64,000 bases of DNA from Alkalibacillus filiformis (GCF_030814115.1 NZ_JAUSUP010000004.1:62001-126000), one strand, 5' to 3'. Numbered from the stretch's first letter, positions 8,252 through 18,723 are shown. Notes: a model not told the origin generated them from the sequence alone. Program-made: numbers and translations.

Positions 8252-8545
8252 ATGTCAAAGATTTCAAAAGACCAAGTGAAACACGTTGCTAATTTAGCAA
8301 GGTTGTCAATTACAGAACAAGAAGCTGAGAAGTATAGTGAACAGCTAAGTGCCATCATTGATTTCTCAGAACTACTAAACGAACTAGATACGTCAAATGT
8401 TGAACCGACAACACACGTATTAGAGATGAAAAACATTGTGCGTAAAGATGAGCCGAAAGAATGGATTTCAAAAGAAGACGCATTAAAGAACGCACCAGAT
8501 CAAAAAGACGGCCAATTCCGTGTACCGTCCATCTTAGATTCATAA
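8252..8545 (+). CDS. gatC: Aspartyl/glutamyl-tRNA amidotransferase subunit C
   Basis: 97 residues with the GatC signature ([24 protein letters not shown], then the proline-rich linker FRVPSILD). GatC wraps GatA and GatB in the complex that converts Glu-tRNA(Gln) to Gln-tRNA(Gln). The ATG at 8252 is eight bases after GGAGG; a GTG three bases earlier is too close. It is the first gene of gatCAB, 15 bp before gatA. Confidence 0.95.
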   Translation: MSKISKDQVKHVANLARLSITEQEAEKYSEQLSAIIDFSELLNELDTSNVEPTTHVLEMKNIVRKDEPKEWISKEDALKNAPDQKDGQFRVPSILDS

Positions 8546-8560
8546 GGAGGGAAAAAGCAG

Positions 8561-10036
8561 ATGTCAGTTTTAGATTTATCGATTAAAGAACTGCAAGAGA
8601 AGTTAAACAATAAAGACATAACAGTAACTGAGATCGTACAAGCAGCGTATGATCGCATTAAAGAAACAGATGACGACATTCAAGCATTTGTTACATTGAA
8701 CGAAGAAGAAGCTTTAAGCCAAGCCAAAGCATTAGATGAAAAAGGAATTGACGAAAATCAATTCCCACTTTTCGGTATGCCTATTGGAATTAAAGATAAC
8801 ATCGTGACGAAAGGGCTACGTACGACTTGTTCTAGCCAAATTTTATCTAACTTAGATGACCCGCTATACGATGCAACGGTCATGCAAAAGTTAAACAGCG
8901 CAAAAGCTCTTAATATTGGAAAGTTAAACATGGATGAATTTGCAATGGGTTCATCAACAGAGAACTCTAGCATGAAAGTGACACGCAATCCTTGGAACAC
9001 AGACTTCGTACCAGGTGGCTCAAGTGGTGGTTCAGCAGCGGCTGTTGCTGCAGGGCAAGTTCCATTTGCTTTAGGATCTGATACAGGTGGTTCGGTACGT
9101 CAACCAGCTTCATACTGTGGCGTTGTTGGCATGAAGCCTACATATGGACGTATTTCACGTTTCGGATTAGTTGCCTTCGCGTCATCTTTAGACCAGATCG
9201 GGCCACTAACTCGAACGGTTGAGGATAATGCACGTATTTTAGAAGTGATTGCTGGTCAAGACGAAATGGATTCAACAAGTGCCAATGTTGATGTGCCAAA
9301 GTATAGAGACGCTTTAACTGGTGATGTAAAAGGTCTTAAGATCGCTGTACCGAAAGAATACTTCGGTGAAGGTGTCGATGAAGAAGTTCAAACGAGTGTA
9401 CGCCAAGCATTAAAAGTATTAGAAGAACAAGGTGCTGAATGGGATGAAGTTTCATTACCCCACTCAAAATATGCCGTTGCAGCTTATTACATGATCGCAT
9501 CATCAGAAGCATCGGCTAACTTAGCACGCTTCGATGGTGTACGTTACGGTAAGCGTGCTGAAAACACAGAGGACATGATGGACATGTTTAAAAAGTCTCG
9601 TAGTGAAGGTTTTGGCGAAGAAGTTAAACGCCGTATTATGTTAGGAACATTCGCTTTAAGCTCAGGTTACTACGATGCTTATTATAAAAAAGCACAACAA
9701 GTTCGTACGTTAATTAAACAAGACTTTGATCAAATTTTTGAAGAGTATGATGTTGTTCTTGGACCAACAGCTCCGACAACGGCGTTCAAAATTGGTGATC
9801 AAATCGATGACCCATTAACGATGTACGCAAACGACATTATGACCATTCCAGTAAACTTAGCAGGTGTTCCAGGAATTTCAGTTCCATGTGGTTTCCACTC
9901 AGAGAACAACTTGCCAATCGGTCTACAAATCATCGGTAAGCACTTTGATGAAAGCACGGTTTACCGAGTAGCTCATGCATATGAACAAGCAACTGACCAT
10001 CATAAACAAAAACCGCAACTAGGAGGTGCCAAGTAA
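8561..10036 (+). CDS. gatA: Glutamyl-tRNA(Gln) amidotransferase subunit A
   Basis: 491 residues of the amidase signature family. The Ser-cisSer-Lys triad is visible: Lys in PIGIKDNI (about 78), and the serines in [14 protein letters not shown] and [16 protein letters not shown] (about 150-178). It hydrolyses glutamine to supply ammonia to GatB. Start is an ATG after AGGAGGG. Its TAA overlaps the gatB ATG by one base (TAATG), indicating translational coupling. Confidence 0.97.
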   Translation: MSVLDLSIKELQEKLNNKDITVTEIVQAAYDRIKETDDDIQAFVTLNEEEALSQAKALDEKGIDENQFPLFGMPIGIKDNIVTKGLRTTCSSQILSNLDDPLYDATVMQKLNSAKALNIGKLNMDEFAMGSSTENSSMKVTRNPWNTDFVPGGSSGGSAAAVAAGQVPFALGSDTGGSVRQPASYCGVVGMKPTYGRISRFGLVAFASSLDQIGPLTRTVEDNARILEVIAGQDEMDSTSANVDVPKYRDALTGDVKGLKIAVPKEYFGEGVDEEVQTSVRQALKVLEEQGAEWDEVSLPHSKYAVAAYYMIASSEASANLARFDGVRYGKRAENTEDMMDMFKKSRSEGFGEEVKRRIMLGTFALSSGYYDAYYKKAQQVRTLIKQDFDQIFEEYDVVLGPTAPTTAFKIGDQIDDPLTMYANDIMTIPVNLAGVPGISVPCGFHSENNLPIGLQIIGKHFDESTVYRVAHAYEQATDHHKQKPQLGGAK

Positions 10037-11466
10037 TGAATTTCGAAACGATTATCGGATTAGAAGTCCACGTTGAGTTAAAAACAGAATCTAAAATTTT
10101 CAGCCCAAGTCCCAATGCGTTCGGTGATGAACCAAACAGTAACGTTAACCCAATCGACCTTGGCTACCCTGGTGTATTACCGGTTTTAAACGAAGAAGCG
10201 GTTAACTATGCGATGCGTGCCGCGATGGCATTAAATTGTGAGATCGCAACAGACACGAAGTTCGACCGTAAAAACTATTTCTATCCAGATAACCCAAAAG
10301 CATACCAAATCTCACAATTCGACCAACCAATTGGTGAAAACGGCTGGATCGATATTGAAGTAAATGGCGAAACAAAACGAATTGGTATTACACACCTTCA
10401 CTTAGAAGAAGATGCAGGTAAGCTAACACACGGTGATGACGGCTATTCATTAGTTGACTACAACCGTCAAGGCACACCATTAGTTGAGATCGTATCAGAG
10501 CCAGATATTCGTACACCTGAAGAAGCTTACGCATACTTAGAAAAGCTACGTAACATTATCCAATTTACAGGCGTTTCTGATGTGAAAATGCAAGAAGGGT
10601 CACTTCGTTGTGACGCTAACATTTCACTTCGTCCATATGGTCAAGACGAATTTGGTGTAAAAACAGAACTTAAAAACTTAAACTCATTCAACTTTGTCCA
10701 AAAAGGTCTTGAGTTTGAGCAAGTACGCCAAGAGAAAGTACTTCGTCAAGGTGGCGAGATTTTACAAGAAACACGTCGTTATGACGAGAAGACAAAAGAA
10801 ACGATTCTAATGCGTGTCAAAGAAGGTTCAGACGATTATCGTTACTTCCCTGAACCAGACTTAGTAAAGCTTCACATTGACGAGGACTGGAAGGAAAAAG
10901 TCCGTCAGTCCATTCCAGAACTGCCAGACTCACGCCGTACTCGTTATGTTAATGAACTAGGTTTAGATGAATATGACGCAGGAGTTTTAACGAACACGAA
11001 GGAAATGTCTGATTTCTTTGAAGCAACAATCGACCAAGGCGCAGATGCTAAACAAGCGACGAACTGGTTAATGGGTGACATCTCAGCTTACATGAATAAA
11101 CAGCAAATAGAGCTGCAAGATTTACCGATTACACCAGAAGCTTTAGCGAAAATGGTTAAGCTAATTGAAGAAGGTACACTATCTTCTAAATTAGCGAAGA
11201 AAGTCGTCACAGAACTTGTGAAGAATGGTGGCGACCCTGAGACGATTGTTAAAGAAAAGGGACTTGTTCAAATTTCAGACGAAGGTCAATTACGTGGCAT
11301 TATTACTGAAATTCTCGATGAAAACGAACAATCAATCGTCGACTATAAAAATGGTAAAGACCGGGCACTTGGCTTCTTGGTTGGTCAAGTCATGAAGAAG
11401 ACAAAAGGTCAAGCCAACCCACCAATGGTTAACAAGATTTTGGTTGAAGAAATAGACAAAAGATAA
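10036..11466 (+). CDS. gatB: Aspartyl/glutamyl-tRNA amidotransferase subunit B
   Basis: 476 residues. It has the GatB N-terminal block ([18 protein letters not shown]), the kinase-like core ([29 protein letters not shown]) and the C-terminal YqeY-like helical tail that binds tRNA. It activates the Glu-tRNA side chain with ATP and transfers ammonia delivered by GatA. Length and order are standard for Firmicutes. Confidence 0.97.
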   Translation: MNFETIIGLEVHVELKTESKIFSPSPNAFGDEPNSNVNPIDLGYPGVLPVLNEEAVNYAMRAAMALNCEIATDTKFDRKNYFYPDNPKAYQISQFDQPIGENGWIDIEVNGETKRIGITHLHLEEDAGKLTHGDDGYSLVDYNRQGTPLVEIVSEPDIRTPEEAYAYLEKLRNIIQFTGVSDVKMQEGSLRCDANISLRPYGQDEFGVKTELKNLNSFNFVQKGLEFEQVRQEKVLRQGGEILQETRRYDEKTKETILMRVKEGSDDYRYFPEPDLVKLHIDEDWKEKVRQSIPELPDSRRTRYVNELGLDEYDAGVLTNTKEMSDFFEATIDQGADAKQATNWLMGDISAYMNKQQIELQDLPITPEALAKMVKLIEEGTLSSKLAKKVVTELVKNGGDPETIVKEKGLVQISDEGQLRGIITEILDENEQSIVDYKNGKDRALGFLVGQVMKKTKGQANPPMVNKILVEEIDKR

Positions 11467-11498
11467 TTCATTTTAAATAGGTGAGAGGAGAAACGCTA

Positions 11499-11867
11499 AT
11501 GACTTTTACGGTAAAAAGGTTAGACCATGTACAATTAGCAGCACCTAGACATACAGAAGATGAAGCAAGACATTTCTTTGGAGAAGTTCTTGGATTACCT
11601 GAACTTGAAAAACCAGAAGACTTAAAGAAGCGCGGTGGCGTTTGGTTTGAACTTGGTGATCATCAACTTCATATCGGCGTTGAAGAACCATTTTCCCCAG
11701 CGGAAAAAGCTCATCCAGCTTTAGAAGTTGCCAATTTAGAAGGCTTAATGGCAAGGTTCGATGAGTTTAACGTTGAATATGAACAAGACGACAAACTACC
11801 TGGTGCGAACCGTATTTATACGAAAGACCCATTTGGTAACCGTCTAGAAATTTTAGAGTGGGTGTAA
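11499..11867 (+). CDS. VOC/glyoxalase family protein
   Basis: 122 residues. It has a typical VOC fold pattern with possible metal ligands in LDHVQLAAP (His near residue 9), HQLHIGVE (His near 53) and NRLEILEW (Glu near 119). A GTG at 11481 is open upstream, but GAGAGGAG before the ATG at 11499 decides the start. It sits between gatB and dgkB, all in one direction and with short gaps, so it may share the transcript. The substrate is unknown. Confidence 0.8.
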   Translation: MTFTVKRLDHVQLAAPRHTEDEARHFFGEVLGLPELEKPEDLKKRGGVWFELGDHQLHIGVEEPFSPAEKAHPALEVANLEGLMARFDEFNVEYEQDDKLPGANRIYTKDPFGNRLEILEWV

Positions 11868-11938
11868 ATGCAAATACTTCCATTTTCGAAGCTTTCGGAG
11901 TATAGTAAAGATAACAGAATACGAACGAAGGTGAGAAT

Positions 11939-12826
11939 ATGAAAAAAGCTCGAATCATATATAACCCAACATCAGGTCGGGAAGCGATGAAAAAGGCGCT
12001 TCCTGACGTGTTAATACGTTTAGAACAAGCGGGCTATGAAGCATCCGCTCATGCGACAACCGGGGAAGGCTGTGCAGCTGATGCAGCCGCTTTAGCATGT
12101 GAACGACAGTTTGATTTAATTATTGCCGCTGGCGGTGACGGCACAGTTAATGAAGTCGTTGATGGTATGGCAAAACAACCTTACCGCCCAAAACTCGGCA
12201 TTATTCCGATGGGGACAACGAATGATTTTGCCCGTGCACTTAAAGTTCCGCGTGATGTTGAACAAGCAATGGATATTATCATTGATGGACAGGCGAAAAA
12301 GCTTGATATCGGGAAAGTTAATGGTCATCACTTTATGAACATTGCTGGTGGCGGCAAAATTACAGAACTCACTTATGAAGTGCCAAGTAAACTGAAAACA
12401 GCACTCGGACAATTGGCTTATTATTTAAAAGGGGTCGAGATGTTACCTTCCATTCGCCCAACACATGCTCGTATTGAGTATGACGGGGAAGTGTTTGAAG
12501 GTGATATGATGCTCTTTTTAGTTGCTAATACGAACTCAATAGGTGGATTTGAAAAGTTAGCTCCAAACGCTGAGTTGAATGATGGATACTTTGACTTATT
12601 AATCTTAAAGTCTACTAATATAGCAGAATTCGTTATGTTAGCTAATAAAGCATTAAAAGGTAACCACATTCATGATGACAACATCATTTACACACATGCG
12701 AAAAAAGTAACAGTCGAAGCCGAAGAAGATGTCCAAGTTAACTTAGACGGTGAATATGGTGGAAAACTACCTGGCACATTTGAAAACTTGTATCAGCATA
12801 TTGAGTTTTTATTACCGAAAGATTAA
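11939..12826 (+). CDS. dgkB: Diacylglycerol kinase
   Basis: 295 residues of the DAGK catalytic family, with ARIIYNPTSGRE at the N-terminus and the nucleotide-binding AAGGDGTVNEVVDG at about residues 63-76, plus MGTTNDFARAL. DgkB phosphorylates diacylglycerol released during lipoteichoic acid synthesis. The order gatCAB, dgkB, rlmCD matches Bacillus and supports the call. The ATG follows GAAGGTGAG. Its terminator has been split by a MITE-like element directly downstream. Confidence 0.93.
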   Translation: MKKARIIYNPTSGREAMKKALPDVLIRLEQAGYEASAHATTGEGCAADAAALACERQFDLIIAAGGDGTVNEVVDGMAKQPYRPKLGIIPMGTTNDFARALKVPRDVEQAMDIIIDGQAKKLDIGKVNGHHFMNIAGGGKITELTYEVPSKLKTALGQLAYYLKGVEMLPSIRPTHARIEYDGEVFEGDMMLFLVANTNSIGGFEKLAPNAELNDGYFDLLILKSTNIAEFVMLANKALKGNHIHDDNIIYTHAKKVTVEAEEDVQVNLDGEYGGKLPGTFENLYQHIEFLLPKD

Positions 12827-12833
12827 TGAAGGG

Positions 12834-13148
12834 GCCTTAATATAAGTAGTTCCGTTTTGGTGGAGAAAATATAAAATAACAGGGGAAATAGAGTGCAAAA
12901 TCACAATGGTTTTAGCACTCTATTTTTCATTGATATGACAACGTTTTTCTTAAATTTCAAGTCGAATTAACATAGAAAATCGCACCACAATTCGCACAGT
13001 GACAATAGCCATTGGCGTAATGATATTTAGGCTGTTATTTATTAATAAATGTTGCTATACCAAAGAAAAACAGCATACCAATTGATATGCTGTTTGATGT
13101 GTTAATTGTAATGTTTCTCCACAGTATCGGAACTACTTAGCCTTAATA
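12834..13148. mobile_element. MITE-like element with 9-bp target duplication, inserted in the dgkB terminator
   Basis: The element spans 12843-13139 (297 bp). Its ends are 12-bp perfect inverted repeats, TAAGTAGTTCCG and CGGAACTACTTA, with imperfect homology continuing inward to about 27 bp (GTGGAGAAA on both sides). It is flanked by exact 9-bp direct repeats GCCTTAATA at 12834-12842 and 13140-13148. No transposase is encoded. A short minus-strand frame (12957-13034, 25 codons) carries CHCANCG, possibly a remnant. Two internal hairpins, 12891-12920 followed by TATTTTT and 13069-13094, would stop transcription entering from either side. Removing element plus one repeat restores a GC-rich hairpin followed by seven T. 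The family is not identified. Confidence 0.85.
12891..12928 (+). terminator. Terminator inside the MITE-like element
   Basis: GAGTGC-AAAATC pairs with GGTTTT-A-GCACTC, followed by TATTTTT. It probably ends dgkB transcripts now that the original terminator is split. Confidence 0.6.
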
Positions 13149-13243
13149 AGGGCTCCTTTTTTTCTGTTATAAATAGTAATTGCTTTAATCTAACAACCCT
13201 TTTAGCTATAATGTTAAAAGACTAACATAAGGACGGATGAAAC

Positions 13244-14620
13244 ATGGGAAAAGCAAACGCACCAGTAAAGAAAAATCAATTTATTGATTTAACGTTTAGC
13301 GACCTGACACATGAAGGTGATGGAGTAGGCAAAATTGACGGCTACCCTGTATTTGTTCAATACGCATTACCAGGCGAGCAAGCGAAAGTTAAGATCATCA
13401 AAGTAAAAAAGAACCTTGCTTTTGGGAAGCTAATTGAGCTATACGAAGAAAGTCCAGACCGCATCGAACCACCATGTGACGTATTTTATAAATGCGGTGG
13501 CTGCCAAATCCAACATATGACATATGAACGTCAACTAACGATGAAACAAAAGCAAGTACAAGACGTCATGAAGAAAATCGCGCAAATGCCAGACGTACCA
13601 GTCCACCCAACGATTGGGATGGATGAACCGTGGGCATACAGAAATAAAGTCCAAATTCCTGTCGGTAAACGTCACGGCAAAGTGATTACAGGCTTCTATC
13701 AAAAACGAACACATAACATCATCGATATGGATACGTGCCCTGTTCAAAGTGAATCAAATGACAAAATTGTCCGCGAAATGCGTGCCATTATCGATGAATT
13801 AGAAATTGAACCATACAACGAAGAAACACATGAAGGCGTGATCCGTCACTTAGTATTAAGAACGGGGTATCACACGAATGAAGTGATGGTCGTCATCGTG
13901 ACAAAAACGAAAGACTTGCCACACAAACAAGAGCTCATTGAAAAGATTAAGGAACTTGATTCGAATATTAAGGGTGTCATTCATAACGTTAACCCAAAAC
14001 AAACAAACGTTATTATGGGCCAAGAGTCTAAAACGCTTTGGGGCGAAGATGTGATTATTGATAAAATTCATGACTTAGAGTTCGCCATATCAGCTCATTC
14101 ATTTTATCAAGTAAACCCAGAACAGACAGAAAAACTATATGATCAAGCGTTAAAATACGCCCAACTTTCAGGGAAAGAAACCGTCATTGATGCTTATTGT
14201 GGGATTGGCAGTATTTCATTGTTCTTAGCAAAGCACGCTAAAAAAGTTTACGGCGTTGAAGTCGTACCACAAGCAGTTGATGATGCAAAAGCCAATGCAA
14301 AGCGAAACCATATTAATAACGCTGAGTTTTTCGTAGGTGAAGCGGAAAAAGTCATGCCTTGGTGGAAAGCTCAAGGATTAAACCCTGATGTCATCGTCGT
14401 TGATCCACCACGTAAAGGTTGTGACGAAGAACTACTCCAAGCGATGATCGACATGCAACCAGAACGAATCGTTTACGTTTCATGCAATCCATCAACTTTA
14501 GCACGCGACTTGAAAATCTTATCTGAAGGTGGCTTTGAAACGAAAGAAATTCAACCAGTCGATATGTTTCCGCAAAGTAACCATATTGAGAGTGTGGCGC
14601 AGTTAGTTTTAAAAGTGTAG
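13244..14620 (+). CDS. rlmCD: 23S rRNA (uracil-C5)-methyltransferase RlmCD
   Basis: 458 residues of the RumA/TrmA family. An N-terminal TRAM domain (about residues 10-65) is followed by a four-cysteine iron-sulfur motif: CDVFYKCGGC near residue 75 and a further Cys in DTCPVQS. The SAM-binding region is VIDAYCGIGSISLFLA and the catalytic block VDPPRKGCDEEL...VYVSCNPSTLARD. In B. subtilis one enzyme methylates two 23S uridines. A TATAAT-like -10 lies at 13207-13212, so it likely has its own promoter after the inserted element. Confidence 0.92.
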   Translation: MGKANAPVKKNQFIDLTFSDLTHEGDGVGKIDGYPVFVQYALPGEQAKVKIIKVKKNLAFGKLIELYEESPDRIEPPCDVFYKCGGCQIQHMTYERQLTMKQKQVQDVMKKIAQMPDVPVHPTIGMDEPWAYRNKVQIPVGKRHGKVITGFYQKRTHNIIDMDTCPVQSESNDKIVREMRAIIDELEIEPYNEETHEGVIRHLVLRTGYHTNEVMVVIVTKTKDLPHKQELIEKIKELDSNIKGVIHNVNPKQTNVIMGQESKTLWGEDVIIDKIHDLEFAISAHSFYQVNPEQTEKLYDQALKYAQLSGKETVIDAYCGIGSISLFLAKHAKKVYGVEVVPQAVDDAKANAKRNHINNAEFFVGEAEKVMPWWKAQGLNPDVIVVDPPRKGCDEELLQAMIDMQPERIVYVSCNPSTLARDLKILSEGGFETKEIQPVDMFPQSNHIESVAQLVLKV

Positions 14621-14678
14621 CCCCAGAATAAAGTCTTGTAAGAAGAATAAAGTTTTGTAAGAGCGTATGAAGAAAAAT

Positions 14679-14716
14679 GGGAAATCCTTTTATAACAGGG
14701 GTTTCCCTTGTTTTTA
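14679..14716 (+). terminator. Terminator of rlmCD
   Basis: GGGAAATCC pairs imperfectly with GGGTTTCCC across a short AT loop (14679-14706), followed by TTGTTTTTA. Confidence 0.6.
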
Positions 14717-14786
14717 TCTACAAGAGTTTGTTATGGTATTGATCAAGTTTTGTAAAACACTCTAGCTTTAGAAAGGTAACTAAAAA

Positions 14787-14918
14787 AGGAACATTCCCCC
14801 AAAGGAGAATGCCCTCTTTAAAGCGCTGTATTTAAGCATTGAAGTATTAGAAGAAAAATCGAGAGGTCGCCATATTCAAAACTGGTCGATGGTGATTAAC
14901 CAGTTACCTCGTTCATAA
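14787..14918 (+). pseudogene. IS256-family transposase C-terminal fragment
   Basis: A plus-strand frame through 14787-14918 reads KRNIPPKENALFKALYLSIE and then IQNWSMVINQL, the familiar C-terminal pattern of IS256/mutator-type transposases (KALYLA...NWxxxxNQL). It has no start and no catalytic DDE region, so it is only a relic. The usual Trp in EEKW is TCG here. The rest of the 461-bp gap between rlmCD and the ABC operon shows the rlmCD terminator and little else. Identification is by pattern. Confidence 0.6.
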
Positions 14919-15081
14919 AGATCTTGAAAACGAGCACCAAAGGTTAACAATTGGAGGAAATATAATATAAGAACTCGGATCACGATCGAAACCATTGACC
15001 TTCGTTTTTTTCCGTATAACAGATGATAACACGGACATTCGATTCTAAGTATATGGACGGTCAAAATCCCGTTTTCCCCAA

Positions 15082-15822
15082 TTATTCACTTAATAACTGC
15101 AAAAACTCCTTCGTTCTTTGCTTCTTCGGTGTCTCAAGCACATCCTTTGCATTCCCGCTTTCTACAATATACCCTTCATCCATAAAAAATACTTTGTCGG
15201 CCACTCTTTTTGCAAAATTCATTTCATGAGTGACGATCACCATCGTTTGGCCTTCTTTAGCTAATGCCTCTATCACTCGAAGTACTTCTCGAACCAATTG
15301 AGGATCTAACGCTGATGTCGGTTCATCAAATAATAGGACCTCAGGATTCATCATTAAAGATCGGGCAATAGCTGCACGCTGTTGTTGTCCTCCCGATAAT
15401 GAGTCAGGATACTTATCTTTATGTTCAAACATCCCTACTTTTTTTAAAAGTTTTTCACCTTCTATAACTAAAGAATCTCTTTTCCTTCTTTGCACGATTA
15501 ATGGTGCTTCAATAATATTTTCAATGACCGTTTTATGCGGAAATAAATGAAATCCTTGAAAGACCATCCCAGAGTATTTACGTAACTCTTTCAGTTCTTT
15601 TTTTTCGAGTTTCTTTCCACTGAAATTTACCGCTTGATCCCCAATAGTAATGGAACCATAATTAGGTAGTTCTAATAGGTTTAAACAACGGAGTAATGTC
15701 GTTTTCCCGGAACCCGAAGCGCCAATTAAACATACAACTTCCCCTTTTTGAACACTAAAATCAATCGACTCGAGGACAGTATTCTCACCGAAAGATTTTT
15801 TTAAATGTTTCACATAAATCAT
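15082..15822 (-). CDS. Polar amino acid ABC transporter, ATP-binding protein
   Basis: 246 residues, GlnQ/TcyC-type. Walker [10 protein letters not shown] at about residues 33-41, signature LSGGQQQR at about 144, Walker [13 protein letters not shown] at about 166, and the switch histidine in IVTHEM. It energises uptake through the permease encoded 17 bp upstream. It is the last gene of the binding protein - permease - ATPase operon. Gene order matches tcyABC-type cystine importers, but substrate cannot be read from the sequence. Confidence 0.93.
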   Translation of the reverse strand: MIYVKHLKKSFGENTVLESIDFSVQKGEVVCLIGASGSGKTTLLRCLNLLELPNYGSITIGDQAVNFSGKKLEKKELKELRKYSGMVFQGFHLFPHKTVIENIIEAPLIVQRRKRDSLVIEGEKLLKKVGMFEHKDKYPDSLSGGQQQRAAIARSLMMNPEVLLFDEPTSALDPQLVREVLRVIEALAKEGQTMVIVTHEMNFAKRVADKVFFMDEGYIVESGNAKDVLETPKKQRTKEFLQLLSE

Positions 15823-15839
15823 GACAAACAGCCCCTTTT

Positions 15840-16541
15840 CTAAGTTTTATTTAAATATCGGTTATAGCGTTTTTCTAATCGTTCTTGAAAGTGACCAATA
15901 ATAATACAGATGACCCAATAAATAAGGGCTGCGGTTATGTACATCGTCATACTTTCATACGTTCTTCCAGCAATGAGATGTGCCCCGTACAACAGTTCAT
16001 GAACCGTAATGACCGATGCTAAAGATGTACCTTTGACAACATCGAGAAAAATATTAAAGGTTGGAGGTAAAGCAATTCTAGTTGCCTGAGGAATAATGAT
16101 TCTTCGCATCGTTTGCCAGTACCCCATCTGTAATGCTGCTGCAGATTCCCATTGCCCTCTTGAAACAGACATTAATGCGGAGCGAATCACCTCGGCATTG
16201 TAAGCGGCAAAGTTTAAACTAATTCCAACAATTCCTGCTGTGATTGGACTATCAAATTGAATACCAATTACTGGCAGGCCGTAATATAAAATAAATAAAA
16301 AAACAAGTAGCGGAGTTCCACGCATAAATGAAATATAAATACGTGCTGGCCACCTCAAAAACCAAAAATTTGACATTCTTGCCATAGCTAAAAACAATCC
16401 TAATATAAGCGCAAAAAACATACTAATTAATGCTATAAAAATTGTGATTTTTGCAGCATCTAATAAAAATGGGAGAGAATCCCATGCTAATTGTGGATCA
16501 TAAAGATGCTCCCATTGAATATTTTTGAACCATTCAATCAT
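15840..16541 (-). CDS. Polar amino acid ABC transporter, permease
   Basis: 233 residues with about five membrane segments and the HisM/GlnP-type coupling region ([28 protein letters not shown]). It forms the membrane channel for the importer. Two adjacent ATG codons follow AAAGGAGG; the second (16541) has the better six-base spacing and is used here, and the first at 16544 is possible. Confidence 0.92.
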   Translation of the reverse strand: MIEWFKNIQWEHLYDPQLAWDSLPFLLDAAKITIFIALISMFFALILGLFLAMARMSNFWFLRWPARIYISFMRGTPLLVFLFILYYGLPVIGIQFDSPITAGIVGISLNFAAYNAEVIRSALMSVSRGQWESAAALQMGYWQTMRRIIIPQATRIALPPTFNIFLDVVKGTSLASVITVHELLYGAHLIAGRTYESMTMYITAALIYWVICIIIGHFQERLEKRYNRYLNKT

Positions 16542-16639
16542 CATAATCCTCCTTTCTTTCCAACATTGATATCAATCTAAACATATGAATCATATGTATA
16601 AAAAGAGATACAAGGAGAACCTTGTACCTCTTACTAACC

Positions 16640-17527
16640 TTAGTTTCCTTCTAAACTAACTACCTCATCTTGATCGACAGGCTCAGATGCATCTGCTCCG
16701 AAAAACTCTTGTGATAACTCTGCAATCGTGCCATCTTCTTTCATGTCTTGCAGAACTTCATCAATGACTTCCTTCAGTGAATTATTTCCTTTCAGCATTG
16801 GGAATGCACTTTCAGTTGCGTGAAACTTTACTTGTTCAGCAACTGCTAGACTGTCATCATCGAAACCTTCTAATGTTCGATGCAGGACAAGTACATCATT
16901 TAAGTAGGCATCTTGATTTTCATTAATAATATCTCTTAAAATAGCATCGACACCACCGTCATAAGCGGTCCCATCGGCACCAATGTTTTCTGCGAAGATC
17001 GCATAGTTACTTGTTAAAGAACCAAGTGCAACTGGAACTCCTTCTAAATCATAGGCTGATTCGAAATGCCCCATATCGTCTGAACGAACAATAACCGACC
17101 CATACGAAAACTTATAAGGTTCTGTAAAAGTGAAAATTTCTTCACGTTCTTCAGTGATTGCAAAATCATTAGAAGCAATATCAATCTGTCCATTCCTTAA
17201 CGCAGGAAGGATCCCATCGAAATCCATCGTACTAAATTCGACTTCCACTCCTAAACGTTCCCCTATTTCACGCATCATTTCAACGTCAAAACCAGTTAGT
17301 TCGTTATCTTCATCGTGATAAGTGACTGGTGCATATGTTCCTGATGTCCCTACGACAAGTTTGCCGGCTTCTTGAACATCTTGCCACAACGTATCTTCTC
17401 CATTGGCAGATTCCCCAGTTTCTTCTTCCTCTGACGTATCACCTTGTGATGCGTCTTCATCTGCAGTACCACAAGCTGCAAGCAATACGATTGTTGATAT
17501 AAATAAAACCGATAAAAACTTTTTCAA
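16640..17527 (-). CDS. Polar amino acid ABC transporter, substrate-binding lipoprotein
   Basis: 295 residues, family 3 solute-binding protein. A lipoprotein signal with lipobox LLAAC is followed by a very acidic linker (EDASQGDTSEEEETGE), then the two-lobed binding domain (GKLVVGTSGTYAPVTYHDEDN, FDVEMMREIGERLGVEVEF, FDGILPALRNGQIDIASNDFAITEER). The acidic linker suits a halotolerant host. An ATG at 17536 abuts AGGAGG with no spacing, whereas TTG at 17527 lies nine bases after it and gives a standard LKKFLSVL signal start, so TTG is chosen. First gene of the operon. Confidence 0.9.
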   Translation of the reverse strand: MKKFLSVLFISTIVLLAACGTADEDASQGDTSEEEETGESANGEDTLWQDVQEAGKLVVGTSGTYAPVTYHDEDNELTGFDVEMMREIGERLGVEVEFSTMDFDGILPALRNGQIDIASNDFAITEEREEIFTFTEPYKFSYGSVIVRSDDMGHFESAYDLEGVPVALGSLTSNYAIFAENIGADGTAYDGGVDAILRDIINENQDAYLNDVLVLHRTLEGFDDDSLAVAEQVKFHATESAFPMLKGNNSLKEVIDEVLQDMKEDGTIAELSQEFFGADASEPVDQDEVVSLEGN

Positions 17528-18235
17528 ATTCTCCATCCTCCTAATCCCTATAATTCATAGTTGTTTTGTCAGATTTAACAATTTAAATTTTATCACCAAC
17601 ATTGAATTTAAGCAACAAAATAATGAACGAGTATTTCTAAAATTGTTTAAAAAGAGGGCACTTCCCCCTTTCTTTTCCAAGTCTTGAGAATTTTAAGCGC
17701 CATTAGCATGTGATTAACTGTTAAGGGGATATGCATTAAGGTATGAAGTAAGTCAAACAGACGGTACGGAGCAAAGGGTAACGAATAGTAGCAACCAAAA
17801 CTTCTTAAATCGATTAATTATATATCTAAATGGTTAGAAACTGTAGCTGGAGTAATTACCCGTTCGAGTATGCTTCGATAGTCGAGGCCACCTTCTCGCG
17901 AAATTCAAACTACAGCAAAAATGTATCAAGTGTAAATGATAACACGTATTGAAAGTGTGGCGGTGGTGGAGAAGAGGGAGAACCTGTATGTGATGACAGG
18001 GATTCCTTCTTCCTTAACCTTGATAATCTTTACAAAGAAGTTTATAAGCTCACTTGTAACGTCTAGAATTGGTTCTAATTGATTTAGAATCTTTTTCACT
18101 GTATGCAATTCTTCGGTAAATTGGTTGGTTTGGAGTGAGAATTGTTGTTCACACCTTTTTGTTATCTATATCGCCTTAGTTATTTGATAAAAGAATCCCA
18201 CTTCTCAAAATATGAAGAATGCTAATTATAAGTAG
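17528..18235. other. 708-bp region without a convincing gene
   Basis: The right half contains a minus-strand frame, 17926-18108, reading LHTVKKILNQLEPILDVTSE and continuing with a hydrophobic helix. It lacks a ribosome binding site and its natural start is unclear. I do not recognise it; it may be a decayed gene. The rest shows no coding pattern. The 5' untranslated region of the ABC operon occupies roughly 17528-17650. Confidence 0.35.
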
Positions 18236-18589
18236 TTAACACTTACAAATCATTAGATGATTACCGTCAGGATCTTTAAAATTAAAAAAATGATTATGTT
18301 GAATTTCAGTTGTTAAATTAACTTTTTTACTTTCCATATAACTAAAAGCTTGTTCGATATCATTGGTATTAAAATGAAATGCTGGAACTTTTAAAACATT
18401 TTCTTTAGAGTAGATCTTACTGTCTAATACAATTCCAGTACCGTCCATAGGTATTACATACAAATGGCCAAATTGTATTTCACCGTCTGTTGGTAATCCT
18501 AATATGTCACAATACCAGTCTCGTGCTTGTGTAATATTACTAACTGGGATAAAAACTGTACCAATTTGATCTAAAATAGGGGATTTCAC
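18236..18589 (-). CDS. VOC family protein
   Basis: 117 residues. The N-terminus after the chosen start reads KSPILDQIGTVFIPVSNITQ and is followed by ARDWYCDILG, a typical VOC opening; the C-terminus FKDPDGNHLMICKC is the classic VOC ending. The frame extends upstream to 18640, but GGAGGTG ending six bases before the GTG at 18589 points to that start. It lies alone on the minus strand, next to the GyrI-like gene. The substrate is unknown; relatives in Bacillus are bleomycin-resistance/dioxygenase-like proteins of unproven role. Confidence 0.75.
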   Translation of the reverse strand: MKSPILDQIGTVFIPVSNITQARDWYCDILGLPTDGEIQFGHLYVIPMDGTGIVLDSKIYSKENVLKVPAFHFNTNDIEQAFSYMESKKVNLTTEIQHNHFFNFKDPDGNHLMICKC

Positions 18590-18723
18590 AAAAACACCTC
18601 CAAAACTTTCTAAGTCATCGTTTGTAATCTTCCATTTCATTCTCTTTAAAGCTACCCAACATCAACATAAGGGATCCAACAATTATTGTCACTTCTCGTT
18701 ATCTAATGCTGGTAGGAGTGTTA

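Noticed and set aside
14876-15064. Minus-strand 62-codon frame between rlmCD and the ABC operon
   Set aside because: It is antisense to the IS256 relic and has no ribosome binding site or recognisable motif.
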